64,000 nucleotides of DNA from Dromaius novaehollandiae. Its lineage: Eukaryota > Chordata > Aves > Casuariiformes > Dromaiidae. Below, piece after piece: positions 11,321 to 22,278 of this stretch. Within the stretch, counting starts at the first letter, position 1, and every line of letters starts with the position of its first letter. The stretch spans positions 21,991,001 through 22,055,000 of the forward strand of contig NC_088102.1 in assembly GCF_036370855.1 (NCBI RefSeq), written 5' to 3'. The position numbers and the translations under genes were made by a program. The notes below the pieces were generated by a model. The model saw only the letters and a list, made by a program, of their open reading frames with translations. It did no database searches and was not told where the DNA came from.

Positions 11321-12794
11321 GTCTGAAGAAAGGGACCAATCCGGCGTGACAGATGTGAAGTATTATAAATATATGCAGCTCACTACTTTCCTGGCCAGAA
11401 GACGACATTCTCTTGTCCTGTGACACTGCAAGTTAACGTTTGTATTTGATTTAGGAGCAGGACTCCCTATTCATTGTAGAAAGGCACCAGATGCCAAAGG
11501 ACTCCCACTCTATATATTTTACTTCTGGCTCAGAAATGCATTTTAGTAGTCCATAAATTAATTTTATGGAAGATCTTCAAGCTTCAAATGCAGTGACTTG
11601 GGAAAGGGTAGAAAATTTCAAGCTAGATCACAGAGCTAAGATCATAGAGTCTTTTGTACTGTTGTAGAGAACATTGCTGCCACAGCTAGGGGTTAAAGAG
11701 TGGGAAAAAGTATGCTTTTTATACCAATTTTAGTATCATAGCTACATTTCAAAAAGAAAGCATTAGTCACTAGAAATACAAATATAAACAGGTTGAAGGG
11801 ATTATCATATTCTGAGTCTGGGGGCTTGTAAATCTTTCTGTATCTTCCAGTCTTTCTCTAAGATAACAAAATTATTAGCTGAGTCCTCAACATCTGAGTT
11901 TTAATTAAAAAATGTCAGAATGTTTTCTTGTTGTATTTCTTAAGTAATAGTTTTTTCCTTGGAGCATTTTTTATCAGGTTTTTTATTTTGTTGCCTTTAG
12001 GACACCTATTTACAAGCTTTTCTTCACAACAGTTGGGCTTAGAAACAGGCCACTTTCAAAATAAAAGGTTTGACTATTGTGGAATAAAACAGCACCAGAA
12101 ACTGGGAATTTTACAGAAAAGTGTCTCATTTTTCACAGTGACCACGCTTAAGTAACTTGACAAAGATTGCACACAAAATCTGTGACAGTTTTGGTATGAG
12201 GCCTCAGTAAGTTAGCTAAGAAACAGCATCATCCAGGCAACTCTCAGTTATGCTTTAGTTGCACAAACTTTGTGCATATCTAGGACATACATACCAAATA
12301 CCTAATAATTTTAGGTGAACATGTTATGTAATGCTGTAAGTTTCAAATGCTTTGATTATAAGCTTTTGCAAGTCATTTTTCATTCTGTGGCTGGACAGCT
12401 AGCATGGCAGGATCCTAGGCCATTTGCACTACTGCAATGTCACTTCCTAAAATAATTATAATTATTTCAGACAGAGTTAGGCTGTTGAAACAGAACCATT
12501 GAAAGCAGGATTTCATTACATTGCCATCTAGTGTCAATGACTGTGTATTCTTTGACTCCAGCTTCCAAGGCATATTTTTGCACTGTGTCCATCTGACTTC
12601 TGTGAAACTTATCATTGTTCCTTGCTAACAGAGGAAAACAGCCCAGATAATTGAGTAAGAACTGTGGTCTGACTCATTCCAGCTGACTTCCTTTACTAAA
12701 TTACATTTTGACTACATTTCTGTAGAGTGCGTAATGTTGGTTCCAGTAGTCCCTCAAACCATTTCCAAGACAGTTTGTAAAACAGATAACAAGC
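11321..12794. other. Unique AT-rich non-coding DNA
   Basis: No repeat family was recognised. Open frames are short: 75 residues at 11928-12155 (plus) and 66 residues at 12415-12615 (minus). Neither resembles a known protein. Confidence 0.5.
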
Positions 12795-13045
12795 AATATA
12801 GGAAACAGGCACCAGTGGTAAAAGCAAAACTTTAGGTTTCAGTGGCTTTGGTTTTCTTCCTGCTTTGATAAACTGTGTGACCTTGGGTAAATCACTTAAA
12901 CTTTTTTTCTCCTAAGTATCCTATTGTAAAATTCAGCTCAGGTTACTTATTAGCTTCTGAAGGTCTTCTGAGGTTTAATTATCGAATGTCATGATAAGCA
13001 CTTTTAAAAACTGCAAGTGAAAGTGCCTATAGATATATGGAATAT
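12795..13045 (+). mobile_element. MIR SINE, near full length
   Basis: The hallmark MIR core is clear at 12869-12900: 'aactgtgtgaccttgggtaa' followed by ATCACTTAAAC. The tRNA-related head is recognisable upstream ('ccagtggtaaaagc', then 'ctttaggtttcagtggcttt', then 'cttcctgctttgat'). The 3' part follows in order, with 'tctgaggtttaattatc', 'atgataagcactttt' and 'aaagtgcctatagat', matching the GGATTAAATGAG, GTAAAGCACTTAG and ACAGTGCCTGGCACA segments. It lies between the two copies of the unidentified repeat. It is old and non-autonomous, with no coding potential. Confidence 0.8.
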
Positions 13046-13344
13046 TGCTATCTTTAGCATTATTTGTTTGCTGGTGTGATGCTCTTCCCATTTTATTGAT
13101 GGACTGTAATTGCACACCTCCCTCAGATACTACCCAGAATAAATCTTTCCAATAGAGGTAGGTGGAGCACAGAGCATTTATGTTTTACAGTCATGAAACT
13201 TTGCCCATTGTGGTAAGGTCAGGACATTCATCTCTTCATTTTCCCAGTTACTGAACTTTCCCAGTTCCCAGTTAGTTCATTTTGCTCATCTGTCGCAGAC
13301 TTGGATTCCCATGGTTGTTGAACAATTGGACCACAGTCTTTTAT

Positions 13345-13457
13345 CATCTCTCTCTCTGACCCCACCCCTGCTAAAAATACAAGGGTGAAAAGAAGGGATG
13401 GAAAATTGTGCTGCTAAGGGACAAAGTCTAAGAACTAGAACAAAAAATGATAAAAAT
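13345..13457 (+). repeat. Unidentified dispersed repeat, copy B
   Basis: This is the partner of 11207-11320, in the same orientation. Both begin in a TCTCTCT-rich stretch, pass through ACCCCACC(T/C)CTGCTAAAAATAC and end in (A)AAAATGAT(G/A)AAAAT. Similarity fades on either side, which gives the approximate ends. It overlaps the 69-residue minus open frame at 13286-13495, which is not a gene. Confidence 0.85.
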
Positions 13458-13468
13458 TCTTGGGCTGA

Positions 13469-13494
13469 TGAAGTTCTTGATCTAAAGAACTTCA
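13469..13494. repeat. Perfect 10-bp inverted repeat, 6-nt loop
   Basis: TGAAGTTCTT (13469-13478) and AAGAACTTCA (13485-13494) are exact reverse complements separated by GATCTA. It directly follows copy B of the unidentified repeat and has no counterpart after copy A. Confidence 0.85.
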
Positions 13495-15639
13495 AAATGA
13501 CATAGATGTATCCCTTTTTATGAACAATTCATTATTTATTTACTGATAGAGTAATAAAATCAACTGCAATAGTGGCAGTGCCAGGTGTCATTAGCCTAAA
13601 ATTTGCATTTGTGACAGAATGCCAGGTTTGAGCAGGACATCAAAAGTAAAATGCTTTTGCTGACTCTTGTAGTTTCATGGTAGAAGATATGCCAGTTCAT
13701 GATTCAAATCAACAGCATAGAGAGGAGATTGTCTCATGAACACCAAAAAAATAAAGAAATAAAATCTCTTCTCTGAGGAGGTGGAAATATAATCATCGCT
13801 GTATGCTGAAGCGGGATTTAGGAAAGACACAGTAGTCCTAAATATATTACATGAAAGTGCAGAGGTTTTGGCATTGTATTGCACCTGGAGAATAGATGGG
13901 AATGAAAGGACCACTCTTACTGTAGGTCTGAGAGCATCTGTACTAGCCACACCTCACTAATGAAGCTCCTGAAATTGGAAGTACCTAATAGGGAAAGTTT
14001 AAGGGGAAGAGCTGGCTCAGGAGAAAGCTTACATGGAAGGCTTAGATTAGCCCTAAAGAAAACCCCAAGAAGGTAGCTCTAAATTCTGACAGTTTGTGAA
14101 TGCATTCACAATATTATGTCACATTTAATCAGTCATTTGAGTATTTAAGAGACACTGATTCTGATAACATGGTGGGAACTCTTCTTCTAACCTACCACTG
14201 TAGGTTAGAACTGAACATCATGAACTGAGAGAGGTGGATTTTTCAAGCTAGACACTGCCTGACCCAGTGGTGGCAACAGGGAGTAGCTTAATGTTACACT
14301 CACCTTTTCTAAAGCTATGACCATCTTATACTTACAATGCACATTGACTTAGATCCAGAAAAAGAGAAAGGATTACTAAACTGCATGTGAATGCCACCTG
14401 AATTTCAGGCCATGGTGTGAAAACCAGACACCCAAGCAAAATATCTAGAAACCCCATTTTGTGTCTAGGTGAGGAAGATTTAGTTGCTTCAAAATGACAA
14501 TACAGGTAAACCACAAAGATTGTACAATTCAATCAAAAGCAGGAAGAAAAGAGAAGGGTGTTGGTACCAGCCTTCCCCAAAGCCTGGAGTCCCAGGACAA
14601 AAAAGCTCCTAGAAAAGTGTTAGATACACAGGAACTCTTAAGTTTTTTTCCGGAGAGTAGATGTCTGCACATATACAACTGCAAATTACAAAATCACATT
14701 CCCTTTTTCCCTTTCCTCTTATCTTACCTTTCCTTATCTTCTTATCTAAAATAACACAGTCTTAAAGAAGAAAGAGGATTGCAGAGAAGCAAGATTTCCT
14801 ACAAGGCAACAGTAACTGTCTTTTCCTGAGAGATGAGTCTCATGAATCTTGTTTTCTCAAACTAACAACTACTTTGAACAATGGATTTTGCGTCCAAGAG
14901 TCGGCTTGAGAATAAACATGCAAACCTGGCTTGAGAACCACCACCACTTTCAAGTAGAAATATCCATGTATAATATGACCTTCTTCTCACTCAATACTTT
15001 AGGAGAATTATGTCTCTCAAAGAACTTGGTAGAAGTTCCTAGAGCTTAGCTATAGACATCTAGACACCAATAACCTCTAAGAGAAAAAGTATTTCCTTAA
15101 AATAAGCACACTCAATCCCTGAAAGACATGAAAAAGGTCTCAGTTCTATGTTTCGGTGAGCTATTATATTATTTTGCTTTTTTCTCTTCTATAGGCACGA
15201 CTCCCGCCACAAGCCTTTATAATTACAAGGTACAAACAACAAGCTACGGGTGGCTTGGATTCCATGATTGCTCTAACCTGCTCAGGATCAACAAGATCCC
15301 TATGAATTTTGACCTAGCTGCTACCTTCTTTTCCTGAGGGTTTTTTTTTTTTAAGTTGACTATTTTCACCTCCCCACACACATGTAAAAAATGAATGATG
15401 AATACCCAATTCTAATTTTGCTGGTGCTCTAAATCAGAGTGGTATAATTAAATGAGTCCAAATAAGATTAGACTCGACATTTCTTGTGAATAGGAAATTT
15501 AGAAGTAGTTCAGATTTAATCATATAAAATGCCTAAATGCTTAGATCTTTGGACTATGTAAAATAGAACAGCTATTAGGTTTCTCTTGGTTTTAGTAGAA
15601 AGGCATTTGTATAAAACATATACATAATCTTCCCAAGGT
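13495..15639. other. Mostly unique DNA with one hairpin and an exon-like patch
   Basis: Besides the hairpin at 14185-14210, a pyrimidine-rich patch lies at about 14700-14745. A stretch at about 15180-15330 begins with a splice-acceptor-like pyrimidine tract ending in AG and has better GC content than its surroundings; it is discussed as a finding. Open frames here (91, 66, 86, 66 and 69 residues) have no known domain. Confidence 0.5.
14185..14210. repeat. Perfect 11-bp hairpin with 4-nt loop
   Basis: TTCTAACCTAC (14185-14195) pairs exactly with GTAGGTTAGAA (14200-14210) around a CACT loop. The stem does not extend further, so it is shorter than a microRNA precursor. Confidence 0.9.
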
Positions 15640-16040
15640 AAAAGGACTCATTCAATCCTTAGGGGCAAGATTTAAAGCCAGCATTTGTCTCTGTGATTCT
15701 CTGCTGGCTCTGTTCCTTGCTGGCAGTATAGCTTCTCTTGAGCATTGCTGCCAGTGTGACTACTCAGTATTGTTTGATTTGAGCCGCATTAATTTCTGGC
15801 TGGAGTTTTTGAGTGGAAATCCAGAATTCCTGGAAGGCTTGGAAACCAACAGCAATAGCAAGCATCACCTGATATGTGATAATGCCAGCTTCAAATTCCC
15901 ACTGCAAGCGGTTAGTTTCTAAGAATGCTAATGAGTGTTATAAAACACTGAAAAACAGCAATTGGTGGAAACTGCCTCTTTTTCAGCTAGAACAGTAAAA
16001 TCAGATTTTTGTAAGTGAACCGACAGTACCTCAATATGGA
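15640..16040. promoter_or_regulatory. Candidate conserved non-coding element
   Basis: This stretch has balanced composition, lacks simple repeats and repeat families, and carries a mixture of developmental-factor-like motifs. Examples are CATTAATTTC and GCTAATGAG (homeodomain type), CACCTG and CAATTG (E-box cores), and ATAAAAC. It has no usable open frame. Vertebrate conserved enhancers often look like this, but the call is an inference from texture only; no alignment was possible. Confidence 0.3.
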
Positions 16041-18184
16041 ACCAGAAATTAGACAATCTAGATGCCTAGAGAACTGCCTAGCCTCTTTTGTTTTATTTAT
16101 ATTTTTTTGTGGGGTGGTTGAGAATGAAAAATCCTCCTGAGCTGCCACAGCACTGTAAATTCTGTTCCTTATATTTTCTGATCACAGCTTTCCTTTCCTC
16201 TCAGCCATGTCCTGACCTTGAGGAATTACGGTCATTTAATCAGCATTTCCACGTTCAGCCTTGAAGCAGTGATACCAAAACTCCTTTTCAGAAGTGACAG
16301 ATGAATTCACTTACTCCACTGTTTTCCGTATAGTGATGCTTTACAAGTTAGCTAAAGTTTACCCGTCTCAATAAGGCAGAGTTTATTTGCCCAATGACCT
16401 TCTAGGTTTGTTGTTGGTTTCTTTTTTGTCAGTTTATAACAAATAATTCAACACCACTAGAGACCTGAAGATCCTGAGAGAATAACAGAGGATTAAACTT
16501 GGAGCTAAGTTATAATTTGCAGAAAACACTTGCCTTTGGAATATTTAAAGTGGACAATCTGTGATTGGCCTCCAGATAAACTGTGCAACCTTGGAAGCTA
16601 CTTAGCTGTCTGGCCAGCAGCAAAATGACGCATTTCCAAGAAATGCTTCTGACACATTATGCCTTTAACTATGCTGGGAACTAGTGAAGAACTAGCTACC
16701 ATGCAAATTTTAGTTGTTCCATACTATGTCCCCTGGTGATTTTTTTTCCTCAAAACTTCTTCATTGCTTAGTTTAATTCATTTCCAAAATAAACTATAGA
16801 AACACTCCTATTATGGAACAAATGGGTGCATCTACACTGCTGTGCAGTGCCAACCTTTAGGCTGAGCTGGAAGCCGATCTCCATCCCATGCATAATGAAG
16901 CATGGCTCTGGTCACTGCAGAAAGGTCTACTTGGTAGATCTAAGAGGAGTTTGCAGGTGAATTGCACTTGGAGAATACTCAAGACCTCCCTTCACACCAT
17001 GGGTTCTGTGTGAAGCTTTATCATCTCCACCCACTTCTTCCCTTAGAGATATCATGCCCAAGAGTGGCTCTGGCAATACCTGACCCAGAGCCAAATGAGG
17101 GTAACCGGAGCTTTAGTTCTATCTGGGTTTGGACAACCTACATGGCAGTGGATATTTATAAATCTGCATCTCAAGAGTATCCATTATTTTAGAGTCATTA
17201 CCTGATCCCAAAGCTCTCCTAAAGATAAACATAGACCGTGTTCAAGTGTGTGAGGCAAGAGGAAAGGAGGGTATTTATTTCCATAGCTATGCTGCAAAAT
17301 CCATCTTCTGCTGTTGTCTCATATAGAAAAATCATAAAATCAGCTGTAAAACTAAGTCCCAGAATAGGCTGAAATGTTCCTTGAGAAATTAAAGAAGGCG
17401 GTGACTGAGCTTGCAGAACACAGGATTTTAATCAATGGGTTTTAGGGGAAATGTCATATTTAACAAATGGAATTTAAAAAGAGGTTTGGTGGAGCATAGC
17501 ATAAACTTCAGTTTGAATAGTTGAGCGGAAACAGTTTTTGCAAGGAAATGTTTCATTATAAACTCTACCACTGTAAAAAGGGAATAAAGCCATGCTTCAA
17601 GTGGGATTTTTGGGTGGGGAAAGAAATACCTTATTTTTGGGTTTATGATTTTTTCCACTCTTGGGAAAACAAAAAGGCTTTGTGAGCACAGAAAAAAGCC
17701 AAACAGCCCAGTCACTAGTTTGAAAGTGAGGATTTTTTGTTTTCTTTTGACTTCTTCCAGTTCTAGAGATTTGTTTTATGCTACATCTGAAAACGATCAG
17801 TGAGAAAAAAAATGGAGCACTTTGGCATCAGTTCCACCACTGATATTAGGGAAGAGGAGGGGATTTACATGTATAACTTCCTATTAACACTAATGAGAGC
17901 TGGGTGTATAGATTTTAAGTTCTTCAAAAGGGAAGAATAGACCCCTTTGTTTGTGTTTCATGAGAAGTTCGGTAGAAATTTTAGAGAGTATGCACACTTG
18001 CACTTATTTCAATAAATTCAGTTTAATACTGTGTATTCACCAATGAAGAGGTGCTGTTTCTTTTATATGGGCATAGGTAACTGTAAAGAAAACATGAATG
18101 TGATTGCAATTAAGACACTTGCTTGGGCTTTAGACAAGTTGAGACCAGTCCCCACTGTCACAAAATGTGGCCAATCTTGTTTCA
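16041..18184. other. Unique non-coding DNA with one doubtful SINE trace
   Basis: A weak MIR-core-like phrase, AAACTGTGCAACCTTGG followed by AGCTACTTAGCTGTCTGG, occurs at about 16577-16613 but is too short to call. The longest open frame is 95 residues on minus (17428-17715), with hydrophobic and lysine-rich segments but no recognised family. Confidence 0.5.
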
Positions 18185-18305
18185 TGAAATCACACTGTGC
18201 CTCAATTTTGTACCAATAGACATAATAATGTTTCCTTTCACTCACACTTCATTTGTCTTGATATTTTAGATTGTCAGCTCTTTGGGATTCAGATATGTTC
18301 TAACA
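18185..18305 (+). mobile_element. Old amniote SINE/LINE tail-like relic
   Basis: A phrase resembling TGTGCCTCAGTTTnnCCA...ATAATAATG occurs at 18197-18231. It is followed by 'ttagattgtcagctctttgg' at about 18267-18286, close to the TTAGATTGTAAGCTCTTTGGGG tail seen on old amniote SINE/LINE elements. Both parts are diverged and the family cannot be fixed by eye. Confidence 0.45.
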
Positions 18306-18630
18306 CATGCAAAAGCCAATATATTTCCAAGCAAATGTAAAATAATCTAAATTAGCTATAATGCATCTATGCCATTTGGGAATTTCAAACTGTTGAATGA
18401 ACTTTGAGACTATGCTTATTGCTGTATACCAAGAGGTTTGGAGTTTTTTTAATCTGTATTTTTGGATTTCATTTTCCCAGCTTTTCTTCCAGAATTGCTA
18501 ATTTACATGTACAGCATTTGTCTTGCCAAACTGAACTAGTAGCTCATCAGGCCTCTTACATAGTCTCCAGAAGTGACATATACTTGAGGATTTCCTAAAA
18601 CAGCTGTCTATCCGAGTTTCACAGGGAAGG

Positions 18631-19052
18631 AATATCATAGGACAATTCAGTTTGGAAAGGACCTCAGGAGGTCTCTAGCTCAATCCCTTGCTCAAAGCAA
18701 GTTTGACTAGGAGGTCAGACCAGGTTGCTCAGGGCTTTATCCAGTTGGGTCTTGAAAACCTCCAAGGATGCAGACTGCACAACCCCTCTCTGTCTAGCCG
18801 GTCTGACTGTCCTCATGGAGAGAAAGTTTCTTCTTATATCTAGCCTGAACCTCTCTTGTTTCAATTTATGCTGTTATCCTCCCACCTTGCACTGTTGTGA
18901 GAAGCCTGGGTCTGTCTTCTTTACAACCTCCTCAGCAGTAGCAGGGCTGCTGTTAGGTCTACCAAAGCCACCGCTACTCCCAGCTGAAGCCCTGTTCCTT
19001 CAGCCTTTACTCACAGTGCGAGTGCTCCAGCCCCTGATCACCTTGGTGGCTG
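18631..19052 (-). mobile_element. CR1 LINE, truncated 3' fragment (~420 bp)
   Basis: This is the longest CR1 piece here. In plus orientation it begins 'aatatcatagg', 'ttggaaaggacctcaggagg', and continues with 'ttgctcagggctttatccag', 'aaaacctccaaggatg', 'cttcttatatctagcctgaa' and finally 'gtgctccagcccctgatcac'. These follow the reversed CR1 3' region in order, up to the end of the ORF2 segment. The copy is 5'-truncated and diverged. A 114-residue plus open frame (18725-19069) lies antisense within it and is an artefact. Confidence 0.9.
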
Positions 19053-22000
19053 AATGCATAGGTCAATAGCAAGGGTCATATTTCTTCTTTGTCTTTGTTT
19101 GACTTTGTTTCCCTTCGCTCTGGGAAAGCTACACAGAAATCAAGTATTGAAAGGTGTGATTTTTGCTCACAAATTTGACAGGAAATCTGGCTAGGGATTT
19201 GGAGACAAGTTAATTCTTGGTCTCACTTTAATGAACTCTTTGGTAAGCCCAGGTTTTCAGGGGTAGTTGACATCTTGTGAATTGAAGCAGCATAGCCAAG
19301 AATAGGTGCCCTGTACTCTGCCATGGAGTGTTCCCTTCAGTTTTCTCTTGTATTGTTTTCTTTAATGCAAAATAAAAGTAAGTCGTAATGAAAGCTGAGA
19401 TTTATTTTCTGTGCATAACAATAATAACTTCTAAATATCTCATGTGTAACAGGGACTTTCACATACTTCTGAATATTAAGTTATTGTGAGTGTATCATCA
19501 GAAAATATTCTCAAAATTTCTTCATAAGGAGCAAAATGTTTTTGTCAGTCTTTTTATCTCAAATACATGAGCTTGTAATTATGTCTTGTCTCTGATCAGG
19601 ATTTAAAAATGCATGCACAGATCAAACCTGTATTGTATATTCTGTACATCACTAGGAGTTGCCACCATGCCCGGTGGAAGTTCTGTATAACTAAGATTGA
19701 GACTAAGAATTAGAAAAGAGAATGTTGTTTTACAGAAGGTTTGTTTCATATCACTCAATACAACATGAAACAAGCAAACAGTACAGGTATAAAAGTATAC
19801 ACAGAACCATTGACACAGCATATGGGAAAAATGAAACAATAAAAAAAGTCTGAGTGCCTGTCACAACTGCTTTCTAGCTTTGTCTAAGCGACTTCTGGAA
19901 ACTTTAAAAATATCTGTTTTGTAAGGGAGGTGATAATTTTAAACCTCTTTGACAGAACCTGAGCCTTTATAAATCCTTCTTTTGGAAAACTGTAAAAGGA
20001 AAGAAGCAAAAGAGAGATTCTATCACATTCACAGTTTACAGAATAAGGTGCCAGCCTGATGGGCCTCAGCAAGTAATGGCAGCCAGCTGAAAAATAATCT
20101 CAGTGATATATAGGCACGTATATCATTTAATGAGAGAAAAAATAATGGACTAATAATAAGACTGCAGAAGCTTCGGGGAAAAAAAATGATGTTGTCTCAT
20201 ATTTATATAAAACTTTTCAGTTAGGACTCAGTTTACATTATGGTCTATCTATCACTGGGCAAAGTCCATAACTGTGTTACAATGAAATCCCATTGACTTT
20301 TCTGAGAGTGCTTCTTAAAACCAAGTCAAATGGGTAATCTTTTACATGGCTTACCTTGAAATGTGTTAAATCCATCTGAAACACACAGATGCTCACAGTA
20401 ATAATAAAAATATAAAGTGTCAAGGTTTTTAGTGGGATTCTGAATGTCAAGAGACTTCATGTATATTTGATATGGGAAAGTTTCTGCAAAGCTAGAATTC
20501 CCATTAGCTAACACTGACTCCAAGGTGACCACTATAACAGTTATATAGCCATAGCTATGCTTCTATATTGCCCTGTTGGACAGAGAATGACATAGAAACT
20601 TATGTATTCACAAGGCCACAAGACTATTTGCTAAGAATGCAGCTTCTATGGCCACTTTAGTACCAAATCCACCTCTCTTAAGGTCAGGATCAACAGTGCT
20701 ACTTTGAACTCTCATAAATTTAGCTTAAGTGATCATTTGCCCCAGAGCCTGCAAACAAACTAAACATTCAATGGTACAAAGAGGCCTGAAAGCTCTTATA
20801 AATATATATTATTCCAAAAGTGACAACATCAGGTTCCTCAGTCCAAAAGACTGTACTAAAAATCAGCATTTTATTTCAAAACATCCTTTTTAGGTTCTTC
20901 TCCATCGGTGCAATGGACATACCAGAATCAGATTACTTTAAACATTTCTCTACATTTGGATATATTAGGTTTGGGGTTTTTATATATATATATATTGTTT
21001 ATATAGATTTGTTTTAAAAAATACATGTTTCTCACAATGAAACCATGACTAACTCTAACAAGCACTGTCTGGCTTGATATGATTCTTGGACAGTAGTGCG
21101 TGACCCAAATGATTCTCACTTCTTTCTGAGTCTCTCTAGGGCATATCACAGGAAAAACAAGACAAAATGTCCTAATTTTGACATGTATGCCAAAAGAAGT
21201 ACCCCTCAGGGACTATTGAAATGAACTGGAATTTAAACCTGAAACAGTTTGCCTTATTTTTTGTTCAACAAATGCCAGTTGAAAAATCACATAAAAGAAA
21301 GGAAGTGTTGGGACTGGGATTTTCCTTTTATGTAGATATTGATTTATTCCAGTGTACTCCTCCTTGTCTAGATGGTCTAATAAAACATTTCTATGTTATT
21401 TATATTTGCCTACAAGCCTTTCCTAGCCTATTTTCTTATCACTTTCTTCTTTCTCTGTGTCAAACTAAGATGAGAGTCTGAATTCAGACTTAAAGTAACA
21501 GATATATATAGATCTCCGCATTATTTACTAGACTATCTAGCTTCTTTACCTCCTTGATAGGGTTATACTAGCATTTGTGGGGAGAAACACAACATACTTT
21601 CCTTTAATAACTGATTTAGTATTTTCCTTTTTTCCTCATCCTCTTCATTCATATACTTCTCTCTTCCTAACCTTTCCCACTATCTCAAACACAGATTTTA
21701 CCACTATTTGTAATCTCCTCAGGCCTTAATTAACTTACCCCTGGCCTTGAAATTGTTGATTTGTGGATTCCAATATTATTTTTCAAAGCAACTTTTCCAT
21801 AAGTGCTGGCCATTCTTCTGAAAATAAATATCATACCAGGCTGTTCATTGAGAGAACATAAAGCCACTGACCAACTGAATTGCTTCGTTAAATGATGTTG
21901 TTTCTACTGAGAGTCTAATGCATTAACCTCAGACCTTTCCAATATGTAATAATTAAAAATATTGGGATTCTCAGTGCCCTTTTGGTTCTTGGAACAGTTG

Positions 22001-22263
22001 TTTTATGCAAGCTCTTTTCCTTAATGATTTTGTTTCTGTTCTCCAATTACAAGATTCTGTGATTCACTGCTATTATTTTATCTAATAACTATCACTTATC
22101 TGAAGTAGCTAGGGTTGTTATTAGACAGATCTTATGCCAATTCTCCTTAACAGGATTTTATTCACATATTTTAATTTTTACAGATTAATTTTGTGTCCCC
22201 CTTTCGGTATAGTTAGACAGGCTTAATAATTTAGCCCACGTTGACTGATCATTTATATTAATC
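19053..22263. other. Unique AT-rich non-coding DNA
   Basis: The only simple repeat is a (TA)n patch at 20980-20996. Several open frames of 60-86 residues occur, and none shows a recognisable domain. Confidence 0.5.
20980..20996. repeat. Short (TA)n microsatellite
   Basis: About eight TA units follow GGGGTTTT. Confidence 0.85.
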
Positions 22264-22278
22264 TTTTTTTTTTTTTTT
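22264..22278. repeat. Poly-T run
   Basis: About 15 T residues in a row followed by ACTCCACAG. The tract plus AG resembles a splice acceptor, but no open frame with a donor follows, so no exon is called. Confidence 0.85.

Noticed and set aside
16560..16625. MIR core fragment (AAACTGTGCAACCTTGG)
   Set aside because: The match covers one short phrase and does not continue in MIR order.
18725..19069. 114-residue plus frame
   Set aside because: It lies entirely antisense within the CR1 fragment.
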